A stretch of 64,000 nt of DNA from assembly GCA_010094045.1 (NCBI GenBank), contig ML986603.1, forward strand, positions 368,870 through 432,869, written 5' to 3'. The translations under genes were made by a program, and so were the position numbers. The notes below the pieces were generated by a model that was not told where the DNA came from, ran no database searches, and worked only from the letters and a program-made list of their open reading frames with translations. The stretch's first letter is position 1. Each line of letters opens with the position of its first letter. The stretch is from Lojkania enalia. Its lineage: Eukaryota; Ascomycota; Dothideomycetes; Pleosporales. Below are positions 1-12,691 of the stretch, piece after piece.

Positions 1-623
1 ATAGTCTAGCTAGTAGGGCTCTAGAATTAGCGATTAAGACTACCCTAAATAAGTTAAGCCTACTACTCTAGCTAAGTAATAGTATATAGCATCTCTACTA
101 TTTATATAACTTTAGTATTAGCTACTATTACTAGTAGAAATAGTATCTTAACTACTATTAGTAATAATAGAATATATTCTTAATAAGCTAGAACTAGTTT
201 TATTATCTAGAAGCTAGTCTAGATATTCTACTCTAAGAGAACTATCTTTCTAATATTTAGATATATTTATAAGAAGTTTTATTATTAATATAGAAGATAT
301 TTTACTATATAAGCTTAGCTATCTAATTTCTATATATATGTTTAAGAGAAAAGAAGTAGCTAATATTAAGTAGCTATAAGAGATATAATATATATAGTAG
401 TATATAGAGTATAATAATCTTATTCTCTTTATAGAATAGGTTAAATTTAGATATTATATAACTACTATAGCTATTAAAGATAAATAACTAGTAGGCCTCT
501 ATTATATAAGTTTCTATATATTAGTAGAAGTACTTTACCTACTTAAAGCTAAGCTTATTAGTTATCCAGCTATTATTACTAATAGTAATAGCTTAGTTAA
601 GTAGAAGACCTTAATATTAGCTA

Positions 624-900
624 TAATAATGCGAAGAAATCGTTCTACGAAAAGCTTTATATATAGTCTTATCCTAAAGCTTTTCGCTTATCTTATTCTA
701 CCCCTAGTTCCGCCCCTTTTTCCTATCTATATATAGTTATATACTTTCTTATAAGTAGCTTAATAGTTTTTCTATATCCTTTTATATAAGGCCTATAGGT
801 ATTAATAGAATTTCTAGGTCTCTAAACTCTTATATACTCCTATATACTTCTAAGTAGATTTATACTATATTTAAATCTATTATCTTACCTATGCTGTTAT
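624..900 (+). repeat. LTR-like repeat, copy A
   Basis: This ~277-bp segment is the reverse complement of two other segments in the window, 10,651-10,929 and 17,570-17,849. Shared landmarks are GAACGATTTCTTTATATTAT at one end, the GGGGTAGAACTAGGGGTAGA core and TAGGTAAGATAATAGG at the other end, all read on the opposite strand here. Length and pairing with a Gypsy internal region suggest an LTR. Its orientation would suit a + strand element, but no partner in the same orientation is found near 10 kb, so it may be a solo LTR or the 5' LTR of an element that lost its 3' end. C-to-T and G-to-A differences between copies fit RIP. Confidence 0.75.
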
Positions 901-3900
901 ATTAGCTAGCTTAGTAGAGCTTTTCTAGTAGAATTATAAAGGGTAGGATAGACTAGCTAGATAAGTTAATATACTTAATTATTATTACCTACTCGTAATC
1001 GCCTAGCTATATAGTTACTATACAGCTAACTATCTTAAAGTTTATAATAATTTTTAAGATTATAGTAATCCCTATTATAAAGCTAGTCTTATTAAAGTTA
1101 TAGATATCTATATTAAGGATACTATATAACTAATACGTTTCTTCTATAAGCTTAAACTATATTAGGCTGGTAGATAGGTATAGATTAGGTTAAGGTTAGG
1201 GTCTTACGTAAGTAGAGTAGAGTTAAGGTTAGAGTCTTACTAATTAATCTAGAGTATAGGTAGAGTTAGAGTAGCTACTTAGTAATAGGGTATAAGTTAA
1301 AATAGAGTTATATAGACTAGATTTCTTTAAAGTCTAACTAATTAGTATACTTTAGAAAGTAGCTTAGTAAGAGTATATATAGTATAATATTCTAGGGCTT
1401 TATTATAGCTATTTATTATAGATTAGGCTAATCTTACTTTATTAAATTCTAGAATAATATACTATAGTACATTATAAACTATAACAATACACTCCTTAAC
1501 TATTAATCTTATATAGCTTAATCTAATATAATAATATATTTATAATAGTAATTTATTATATAAACTATAGAAGTTTACAAATTTCTCAATAAATATACTT
1601 TTGTAGCAGCTCCTTATTAGTAGTAGTATTAGGATTAATATTCTCCTAGTTAATCTCCTAGTTAATCTCTAGTTCTTTATTATATACTTAGGCTGGAAGT
1701 TTAAAAAGATCCGTAACCTTATTAACGCTATAAAAAGAGCTTAGCTTACTAGTATTTTAGGCCTTTATAGCCTAATATACCTCTTTAGTATAATAGTTCT
1801 CTCTACTTATTATATATTTTAGAAATATAATATCCCGGATTCTCTGCGTAATAAGGTAATATCTTCTATTTCTAATTATATCTCTAGTAGTATTAAAAAC
1901 CCGTTTAATACTAACTCTTATAATCTATATTAGGAGAATATCTTTTACAACCTGAGTAAACCGTAGATACTAATATTTATTTACTCTCTACCAGCCTAAT
2001 ATATTAAAGTTATAATCTTAAATAAGAGGTGTACTTAAATAGTTTTCTCCTTCTTAATAAGTTAGTCCTTTCTCTTCTTCCTCTAACTCTCCCTCTCCTT
2101 CTCCCTCTCCTACGTTACTTAGATCTTAGCCTAAAAAACTTAAGAAGCTGCTTAAGGATAAATATTATAGAGATAGTTTACGAAACTACTTATTACTTTA
2201 TACCTATTAAGGTTAGGGTATTATAGATAAGATATAACCTAATATATCCTTATTATAGTAATTAAGATATTTAAGGAATTGTTAGTAATAGGTTTCTCTA
2301 TACTAAAAGTCCTAAGTCTTATTCTATAGTTATAGTTAGAAGCTAATATAATAAATAGCTATAATAAAAGTACCTTATATATTATAAGCTTCTAGAATAG
2401 ATCTAAAATTGTTATATAGTTAAATAAGTAACTATACTTTATATCTATTTTTAAGTAGTATTTACTTAATTTAGATTAACCCTTCTCTACTACAGCTCTT
2501 ACTACTATTAGTTAATTTAAGTTACTCTCTATATCTTTAGCTAGATCCCTATTTATATTATCTAGGAAATTAAAGAGCCTATTATATATTTACTAAATAT
2601 ACTAGATCTAAGACTTTATATTCTTATTAAGCACTTTAGTTACCCTTTTAAAATTGCTAAATAGGTCTATAATTAGTATTAAATAGTACTATTTAATAGT
2701 AGATAGTTAAAGTTGCTAGAGATTATAAAAATCTACTTTAGTATTCTTATTATTACTAGATTTCTAAGTAGGGATCTTTAAGTTAATTTTATATTAAAGC
2801 TAGTTATTAATATATTATTTAAAGCCTACTACTCGGTTATATATATTAAATGTTAAATTCTATCGAGTTAAGATATCTCTTATTATAAACAGCTAGTACT
2901 TAGGTAGTAGAGAGCTCTATAAAATAATAAAATACTTATAATACTATAGTAATTAATTAATTACTTTATAAATAGCTTGAATCTAACTAGAAATTAGTAT
3001 ATAATAATTATAATAACTAACTATAATAAAAAGCTATACCTTATAAAGAGAATTTAGGATAGAAATCTATATCCAGATCTTATTTATATTACATTACTAT
3101 AAAATTCCTCTATCTCCTATCTCTTTAAGAGGTACGAGTTTAAAATAGTAAATAATTTCCTAAATAATAAGATTAATAATATAAGTAAGATATAGAATTA
3201 TATTCTCCTTATAGTTCTATTTAATACTATCTTCGTATAGTTTCTCTTATATTATATATATAAGTATACTATTATTAGTAGTATTATTATAGGTAGCTAC
3301 TAGTAATCATTGTTATATATTTATATTTAATAGAATATATAGTACTTCTATTACTATAGAAGTACTAGTATAGCTTTCTTAAATAGAGATAAAATTAAGT
3401 AGTCTCTTATAGAACTTCTAGTCCTAATTAATATAATATCCTTTTACTATAAAGAAACTAAAGTAGTTTTTTATAAACTAGATATTAAACGCGATTAATA
3501 TCTTTATATTTTAGCTAAGGTTATATAAAAGAGAGGACTAAACTACTATAACCTTATACTTAAATAGCTCTATAAAACTAAATCGGTTAATTAATATAGT
3601 ACTTAGTTAGAGAAACTAAATAAATTATTAAAAGGACGGGTAATCTACTATTTAGAAAGACTAGTTATTATTAATAATAATATAGACTAGTTTATACTTA
3701 AAAATACTAGTAGAATATAATAGTATAATCGAATTTTTATTATTAGAAGGCCTAGCTATAGGTATATAGAACCTATTATACTCAGGAGCTAAAGTTCTTA
3801 GATAGGTCTAGAATCTAAAATAATTTATTAGATATTTTATACTATTATAATTCTTATTTAGATATATAAGTTAAAAGCTATAATAATAATAGAATATAAT

Positions 3901-4399
3901 ATTATAAATATAGAATACTAAAAGATACTACTTCTATAGCTAGGGCTTAATCTAACATTAGCTACTATAGAGGTCGACTTAGACGAGGACTAATAAGGTA
4001 TTAACAGGCAGTAGTATATTAAGGACTAGTTATTAGATAGTAAGTAGTAGGACTGTAGGAACTAGGGAGATAATTAGTTGGATAATAAAGTATAGTATAA
4101 CCTATACACGTAACTATAGTAGAAGTATTAGATATAGTAGGATAAACCTAACAAACTTAACAGACCTAATAAGCTAGGCTTAGTAGTCTTAAACTTAGCT
4201 ATATAAGATAAGAGATCTTCTTACTTAGATTAAATCCTTTATAGTTATTCTCGCAGATTTATCTTATTACTCTATTAGACTTCTAAATATACTTATTATA
4301 TTTAAAGAACCGGTAAACCTAATATTCTCTCTTTACTAAAGCTACCACCTCTAACTAATTTAATATAAATAAGGCTCCGGCGCGTATACGACTGCAATA
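901..4399. other. AT-rich decayed DNA, no decipherable element
   Basis: This interval has the same RIP-like composition as its surroundings. I could not match it to a transposon protein with confidence. One stretch near 1,690-1,990 read on + has the flavour of the C-terminal end of a non-LTR reverse transcriptase protein, but with too little conserved sequence to claim. A pair of short inverted repeats lies inside (see 1,158-2,003). The only longer frame, at 2,029-2,226, is leucine-rich low complexity and is not proposed as a gene. Confidence 0.5.
1158..2003. repeat. Segment bounded by 17-bp inverted repeats
   Basis: The 17-mer TATATTAGGCTGGTAGA at 1,158-1,174 recurs as its exact reverse complement at 1,987-2,003, so an ~846-bp segment is flanked by perfect inverted repeats. 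A third, diverged copy of the core (TAGGCTGGTA, reverse strand) lies at 18,702-18,711. Inside the left end a GTTAAGGTTAGG-like stretch resembles the reverse complement of the C-rich tandem repeat at 18,568-18,680. It could be a non-autonomous DNA transposon with terminal inverted repeats, or two fragments of a longer repeat. No transposase is visible. Confidence 0.4.
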
Positions 4400-7300
4400 G
4401 CAGTTATTATATATACTAGTAGTATATAGGTTAGTAATATAATAACTACCTAATATTAAGAGAATAGAAACTATCTAAAAATGTCTATTATATTATAAAG
4501 TTAAGTTATAATAATTTAAAGGCTGTAAGCCCTAGAAGAAGCTATAGTATAGAAAGTATAGGAATAGAAGACCTATATTATATAGATGCAACACGAGCTA
4601 GCTGTAGCTAAAGCCGACCTAACTAAAGCTAAATAATAAGTATAAGCTAAGATAGCTTTACTAAGAAAGTTTAATAGTAAGAAAGAATATATTAACTTTT
4701 TTCTTATATTAATAGAGCTGTACTTTAAGTTTAATAGTACGACCTTCTTTCTAGATAAGGATAAGATCTTAGCTATAATAATAAATATAGAAGAAATACT
4801 ACTAGTATAAGCTGAACTATTTATAGTAGATTAACTAGAGAATAGAGGTAATATAAAGAAGACTAGAAAATCTATAGATAAACTCTTTAAGAGCTAGGAA
4901 GAATTTAAGAATAAGGTCTAAAATGTCTTTAAAGAAGTAGATATAGAATAGGAAATATAAAGGAAGCTACTAAGGCTAACCTAGACTAAGAGGGTAACGG
5001 ATTATACTATAGAATTCTAAAGATTTAGTACTAGACTAGGATAGAACGATAGTATATTAGCAGGAATCTTCTATAAAGGTCTTAAAGATAAGGTTAAAGA
5101 TAACCTAGCTAGAGAAGAAAGACTAATAGAACTATTAGAAATAATCGAATTAGTAGTTAAGATTAATAACCGTTAGTACGAGTAGGAAATAGAGAAAAGA
5201 TTTTAGCCGTAGATATTCGTACTAGTAAAAAAAGAAAGTAAAACAGCGCTATAGAATAGTAATCTAATAGCTCTTAGAAAAGTTAAAAAGGATAAGGGAA
5301 AGAACTACTAATAATTAAGGATAAGTAATCTTAAGAAAGAAAAGCTTAAGAAGAGAGCGTGCTTTCTATATAGATAGAAAGAATACTATATAAAAGAATA
5401 TCTAAATAAGAAGAAGGAAGCCTATATAATAACTATACAACCTACTAATAGATACTAACAACTAATAAGATACTAGATATATTATATAGATAATAGATAC
5501 GAGACGTACCGTTTAGTAAAAGAAGGAAGCAATTATTAGCTACAGCTAAAAAGGGTAGTAGTAGTTATTAGATATATAGAATATCTACTAGGAGTACTAA
5601 AACTTAATAGTATAATAATCCTTAAAAGAATAAAGTAAAAGAAGTACTAGATCTATAATAAAATATACTAGATAAAGCTATACTCTTAGAAGTACTAGAA
5701 TATTCTATTCGAAGAAGTAATATTTCGAGATAGTTAGAACGCGTTAGAAACTATAGTAAAATTAGTAGGAAAGATTATAAACGAAGAAATATTCGAGTAT
5801 ATATAAGAGATATACTAAGGCTACTTTATAGAGCTAGTAAAAGGTAAGAAAGGGAAGTATATACTATCCTATAAGGACAGCTGCGAAAAAGATTAGGCCA
5901 GCTGTTATTAGGACAATTACTAGATATATAAGAGTATTAAAATAAAGTTAAGAGTATAGCTGAAAATAGATATATAATTATTACTAAGAATTTTACTATC
6001 TTAAGATAAAATAGAAGATTGTATAGAAAATAAGTACTATTAGATTTATAGAAGTTTAATTTACCTTAGAATAGAGTATCTATACTAGCTTAGTAAAATC
6101 GTTGTAGAAGCTAAAGAGCTGAGGAAGGTAGTTTTAGAAGTAAGAGAGATATAAGAAGATATTAGAGGACGACTTAATATTACAGCTTATAAGATAATAG
6201 GAGTAAGTATACCTAAAGAAGAGGAACGTCCTAAGAATAATATATATTTAGAGGAATATAAAGCGCTAAGCTAGAAATAATATATAGTTAAATACTAGTA
6301 CTATTAAGATATATTTAGAGTATTTAGATAGTAAGGATTAGATAAAAACTACCGACTAATTAAATAGTAATAGTATTTCTTAAGATAGAAGTATAAGATA
6401 TATAGTAAGTAGGTAAAGGCTGCTTACGCCTAAAAACTATAGATAAGGTATAGTATAGATAAATATCTACTATATAGAGGAGAAAAGGAGAAGGTAGGAT
6501 TCTTCCTACCTTAGTTAAAAAATTAAGCAGCTCCTAAAGCGATAATTATACTAAAAAACTAGGTAGGAAAGCTATTAGAAGGGTTACTAATATAATACCT
6601 TTATATATAGTACTCTGAGTAGAGTTTAATAGAAGGAAGTTTAGAGTACTATTTAATAGTAGAGCTTTAGATACATTTATATCAGCGTAATAGGTTTATA
6701 AGAATAATATAGAGTAGAGGGAAAAAGTAGTACCTTATATAATACACCTAGTAGATAATAAGCTAATAAACTATAGTAGGGGAGTTATACTAATAGAAAA
6801 TAAGAAGTAAGCGTTTAATATTATAGGATATACTAATATAAAAAGCATTGATATTATAAATCTAGGAAAATTTAACATGTTACTAGGTATAGACTAACTA
6901 GCTAAATATAATTCTAAAGTAGATTAGTAGTAAGGAATAGTTTATAGGCTATAGAACTAATCTAAAATAGAACGGGTAGTAGGATAGTATAAGGTAAGAT
7001 ATCCTTTAGGTCTATAATTAATATAGAGAATATTAGCAGCTATAATAGCGAGGTATCTTAAGAAAATAAAATAGATGCTAGGTATTATTATAGTTTAAAA
7101 AGTGTATAAAGAACTATAGGATAATAGTATACTCTAAGAAATCTAAGAGGACTATAGTAAATTTGTAGGGCTATATAAAGAAGTAGAGAATAGAGGGTTA
7201 CTTAAGTATAAGAAATACAACTATAAAATTATTATTAAAGATAAAAAAAAGCTAAAATCTAGTCTAATATATAATTTAAACTAAGAATAAAGAGAAGAAC

Positions 7301-10000
7301 TTAGGAAGTATATCTAAAAGAATTTGGTAAGAGGATATATATAACTAAGCTAGAGTAAAATAGTATTACTAATATTATTCGTACCTAAGAAAAATAGTAA
7401 ACTAAAGTTATATGTAGATTATAGACAGTTAAATAATATAACTAAGAAAAATAGATACCTATTACCTAGGATAATAAAACTTATAAGTTAGTTATAAGGA
7501 GTTAAATAGTTTATAAAGTTTAATATAAAAGAAGGATACTACTAAATTTAGATAAAGGAGGGCTATAAATAGAAAATAGTATTTAAAATAAGAGAAGGTC
7601 TTTTTAAATACTTAGTAATACTATTTAGACTTATAAATATACTAGTAACCTTCTAAATAGTTATAAATAATATATTAAAGAAATACTTAGATATATTTAT
7701 AACAGTATATTTAGACGATATTCTAGTCTATATAAATAAATTACTAAGAGAATATAAAGAATATATTAGAAAAGTACTAGAGAAACTATAGAAGTATAAA
7801 TTACTTATAACTCTAGAGAAATATAAGTTTTATAAAATAGGAATAAGGTTTCTAGAGTTCTAGATATCTAGAAACGGTATTAAAATAGAATAAGAAAAGG
7901 TTAAAGTAATATTAGAATAGCTAGTATCTATCTTAGTTAAATAAGTCTAATCTTTTCTAAACTTCGCGAATTTCTACAGGAAATTTATAAGTAGGTATTC
8001 TAGAATAGTAGCACCCTTAATAGAGGTTACTAAAAAAGAAAAAAGGTTCGAGTAGTAAAAAGCGTAGTAAAAAGCCTTTAAAGAACTAAAAACTTACTTT
8101 ACTTTAGCATTAATATTAAGGATACTAGACTTAGAAAAGTAATTCCGAGTAGAAACTAATACTTTAGATAAAGTAATAAGCGTTTACTTAAACTAGTAAG
8201 ATAAAGATAGGAAGTAGAGGCTATAAACCTACTTTTTAAGAAAAATAAAGCTAGAAGAACTCAACTACAATATACACAATAAAGAATTATTAGTAATAGT
8301 TAAAGTATTAAGAGAATAGTAAGTATATCTAGTAGGAACTAAATACCTATTTAAAGTCTAGATAGATTATAAGAACCTTATATACTTTATAATAATAAAA
8401 GAGCTTATAGGAAGATAAATATAATAGGTAGAATAGTTAGCAGACTATAACTTTAGAATAATATACTAGAAAGGGTTAGAAAATATAGTAGTAGACGTAC
8501 TAAGTTGTAGAGCTAACTATATAACTAAAGAAAAATATAAAAGAGACGCGATCCTAAAATAAAAATTAGATAGATCTCTTATATATAACTATCTATAAGT
8601 TGCCTAAATTATAAAACTAACTATACTAGAGTAAAACTAGTAATAGAAGCTAAGAAATATATAGATAGTAGAGTGATATCTAATAAATAGTAGTAAAGTA
8701 AAAGTAGTTAAAAATACAACTTAGAAGCAACTATATATATACCTATACGTATAAAAATAGATAATAAAAGAATTATATAAATTACTAGAATAGAAGTATT
8801 TAGAAGTAGTAGAAATAAAGCGAAGGCTAAAAAAGAACTTTACCTTTACTAATATAAGGAAGGAAGTATAAAATATACTAAATAAGTATTTAGAATGCGG
8901 AAAGAATAAGGCTATAAGGTATAAGCCTTATAGATTCTTACAACTATTAGAAGTACCTAAAGAACTATAAGAATAGATTATAATTAACTTCGTAACTAAA
9001 TTACTAAAGTTAATAAAACTAGAATTAGAAAGAAAATATAATATAATTATAAATATAGTAGATTAGTTAATAAAATATATATACTTTAGACTAGTATTAG
9101 AAATTATAATAGTATTTAAACTAGCGTATAAGTTATTATATATAATATTTATAGAGTATAGAATCCTAAAGTATATTACCTTAGATAGAGATAAGTTGTT
9201 TACATTTAAGTACTAGTAAAGATAGATAGAAAAGATAGAAATCTAATAATAGATATTAACTAGCTTCTACCTATAGATAGATAGTTAGATAGAATAAGTT
9301 AATTAGAGCTTAAAAACGTACTTAAAGATATATATTAATAAATAATAAGATAATTAGATTGAATTATTACCTACAGTATAGATAGCCTATAATAGAACAA
9401 CTTAAAGTATAATAAGGATTATACCCTTTAAAGCTAACTATAAACAAAAAGCTATTATATATTAGAAATAGAATAAAAAAGAGTTTCTAGTTCTACTAGT
9501 AGACTAGAAAGCTAGAGAAATAAAAGAAATCTATAATTAGCTTAGGGAAAAGATTTAGTTAAGAAACCTTAAAATAGTAGAATAAGCTAATAAGCTAAGA
9601 GTTAAAGAACTAACCTTTAAAGAGGGGGGTAAAGTTTTCCTGTTAACAAAAAACTTAAAGACTAAGAGGCCTATAAAAAAGCTAGATTATAAGAGAATAG
9701 GACTATTTCTAATTAAAGAATAGGTTAGACCTATAAATTTTAAATTAAAGCTACTAGAAAATATAAAGATATACCCAGTATTTTATAAATTAAAACTAGA
9801 ACTAGTACTAGATAATATACTACTATAAGAAACTATTAATATAGAATTAGAATAGAAATATAAAGTAGAATATATACTAGCTAAAAAACAGTTCGGACGT
9901 TAGTAGAAATATCTAGTAAAGTAGAAAAGATACCTATAAGAGAAAAGTTTATAGGAACTAGTATAGAATCTAACTAACTATACTATAAAGCTAAAGGAGT
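4400..10000 (+). mobile_element. Decayed Ty3/Gypsy retrotransposon with chromodomain
   Basis: Conceptual reading through many stop codons gives the order of a Gypsy polyprotein. A gag-like region at ~4,560-5,300 includes the stretch FYKGLKDKVKDNLAREER, and a degraded CCHC zinc knuckle follows at ~5,350-5,400. Reverse transcriptase lies at ~7,370-8,060 with the catalytic YLDDILVY at ~7,709-7,732. RNase H-like sequence covers ~8,060-8,520. Integrase covers ~8,760-9,690, with remains of its zinc-binding part near 8,890-8,950 and an AYN-ending motif near 9,390. A chromodomain-like tail sits at ~9,860-9,990. Coding potential is destroyed by TAG/TAA from CAG/CAA/TGG codons, as RIP produces. The chromodomain places it among chromoviruses, which target heterochromatin. 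Its termini are not resolved; only copy A of the LTR-like repeat is suitably oriented. Confidence 0.85.
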
Positions 10001-10650
10001 TTTATTAGAAGGCTAAAATAATAGGTTATTAAGTAGAGTCTAGTTAGGAAGTAATAGTAGTAGTAATATAAAAGAAGCCTCTTATATAGAACTTAGAATA
10101 ATAGTAGAGAACGCTTTAGATACGGCGGACCTCCTCTCCTCTTCCTCCAACTTCTCTTACTCTTCTATTAACTTTACCTCTTATTTACTAAAATTAAAAC
10201 TATATTCCTCTAAAGAATAAATACGCTTCTTAGTATATTTTAGGTAAAAAAGAGCTGTCTAATAGTAATACGCGGATTCCTCTAAATAATAAATCCCCTC
10301 TTCCTTAATAGCTATAAAATCTTAATAAGTAGAGATAGACTTTTTATAGGCCTTTAATATATTTGCTAGAAAACGGCGAAAAATACCTTTAGTTAGAGAA
10401 AGATTGCAGGATAAACTCTAAGAAAAATACTCTCTATATATAGAAGAAAGGGTAGTATTATTATAGTAGTTATAGTTTATAGACTAATAGTTTAAATAAT
10501 AGTAAAGCGGATCTATTATAACACCTAGTAAAAGAATTAAAAAACTAGTATAATAATTATAGGTAGAGGTATTCTCGTGTTAAACCTTTAGTATAGTAGA
10601 AAGGGAAAAAGAAGAAGAATAGGGTTATACTCGCGAGTTAAGTAGGACTT

Positions 10651-10929
10651 TATAATAGCGTAGGTAAGATAATAGGTCTAAATACGGTACGAATCTACTT
10701 AGAGATATATAAGAGTATATAGGGGATTAGAGACCTAGGAATTCTATTAACACCTATAAGCCTTATACAAAAGGATATAGAAGAACTATTAAGCTACTTA
10801 TAAGGGAGTATACAACTATATATAGAAGGGAAAAGGGGTAGAACTAGGGGTAGAATAAGATAAGTAAAAAGCTTTAGGATAAGATTATATATAAAGCTTT
10901 TCGTAGAACGATTTCTTTATATTATTATA
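10651..10929 (-). repeat. LTR-like repeat, copy B
   Basis: This ~279-bp segment is a direct repeat of 17,570-17,849 and the inverse of 624-900. Copies B and C share long near-identical runs, for example GTATACAACTATATATAGAA, with scattered transitions. The spacing of ~7.2 kb between outer ends suits a complete Gypsy element. B is therefore read as the 3' LTR of the minus-strand element listed next. Target-site duplications could not be identified. Confidence 0.75.
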
Positions 10930-12146
10930 CTACCCCCCTTCTTATAGGCTAATAGTCCCTATCTACACTAGTTTAGGAGGGAATTAGGACTATTATAGAT
11001 AGGTTCTAGTATAAAGAAATTTCTTCGAAAAGGTATTTACTAGTAAAGGCTAATACGCGCGGTTACCTATAAAGATATATTTATTAATATAATATTAAGT
11101 AAAGTTTTCGTAGTAAGTATAATTAACCTATATATTAGTTAGTAACTACTATTATAATAGTTTATTAATATTACAATTTCGTCGCGTATAGTAATAAGTA
11201 TTTACTAGCTTTAGTATATTACTAGGTTGCTGTTAACTAAGCTTCTTTAACTAAATAATAACTTCTACTCTATACGTATTATTACGCGTCTTTAGAACTA
11301 TTAATTATTAAAGTATTACTAACGCCTTATAGAAAAATTAATTAATATACTACTCCACCTACCTCTTAAAGCCTCTTTAGAAGCCTTCTAGGTTATCTAC
11401 TTTTAGGCTATATATATACTCGCTTATAGGCGGTATATAATATTTTCCTTTCGGTCTCTAAGATTAAAAAAATACGAGTATTATATCTTATAAAATAAAA
11501 AGTACAACCCTATATAAATCGTATTTAATACTAGTAGAATATTTACTACTAACGCACTTATAAATCCCCTTTTATTATAAGGAGGAGTTTCTAGTCCTCC
11601 GGGACTATCTTAAACTATAGATAGTAGCCTGATACGTAAGAGATAAGAAGAATAAAAAGATAGCCTTTAAGGTTATTTTAGAATCTACTTACAGTCTAAC
11701 GCTTATAGCTTAGGTTGTAAAGAGTTAGGAAGATAGCCTTTCTATAGCTAGTATCTAGGTAGCTTTATTCTACTAGGGTACTAAGTTACTCTATCAGGTT
11801 TCAGCTTTAGAAGCTTTAGTATCTAGCCTTTAAGCTAATATCGCGGCGCTCTCGGGCGGCTAAAAATAAGATAGAAGAGGTTTAGGGGGAGTTTAGAAGG
11901 AAAGAAAGAGAAGGAGAGTAGAAGAGGAGAGGACTAGAAAGGTATCTAACAGCCTACTATCAGACCCTCTAGATTCTATAGAGGAGTAATTTCGGGCCTA
12001 TACTTTAGTTTTTAAATCTACTACTTAACTCTTATATATTATTATCTACTAGATAATCTATATTCTCTATACTATTCTTATATACCTTAATCTATTTAGT
12101 TAGAGCTTTTAAGGGTCTTAGCTAATTTAGATACTTATTATAAAAA

Positions 12147-12691
12147 NNNNNNNNNNNNNNNNNNNNNNNNNNNNNNNNNNNNNNNNNNNNNNNNNNNNNN
12201 NNNNNNNNNNNNNNNNNNNNNNNNNNNNNNNNNNNNNNNNNNNNNNNNNNNNNNNNNNNNNNNNNNNNNNNNNNNNNNNNNNNNNNNNNNNNNNNNNNNN
12301 NNNNNNNNNNNNNNNNNNNNNNNNNNNNNNNNNNNNNNNNNNNNNNNNNNNNNNNNNNNNNNNNNNNNNNNNNNNNNNNNNNNNNNNNNNNNNNNNNNNN
12401 NNNNNNNNNNNNNNNNNNNNNNNNNNNNNNNNNNNNNNNNNNNNNNNNNNNNNNNNNNNNNNNNNNNNNNNNNNNNNNNNNNNNNNNNNNNNNNNNNNNN
12501 NNNNNNNNNNNNNNNNNNNNNNNNNNNNNNNNNNNNNNNNNNNNNNNNNNNNNNNNNNNNNNNNNNNNNNNNNNNNNNNNNNNNNNNNNNNNNNNNNNNN
12601 NNNNNNNNNNNNNNNNNNNNNNNNNNNNNNNNNNNNNNNNNNNNNNNNNNNNNNNNNNNNNNNNNNNNNNNNNNNNNNNNNNNNNNNNNNN
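12147..12691. other. Assembly gap (545 N)
   Basis: A run of 545 undetermined bases falls within the minus-strand Gypsy relic, downstream of its integrase in the minus direction. It probably reflects failed assembly of repeats, so the distances across it may not be exact. Confidence 0.99.

Noticed and set aside
2029..2226. 65-codon + strand frame in the AT block
   Set aside because: Leucine-rich low-complexity translation of a CT-rich stretch inside RIP-mutated DNA; no homology features.
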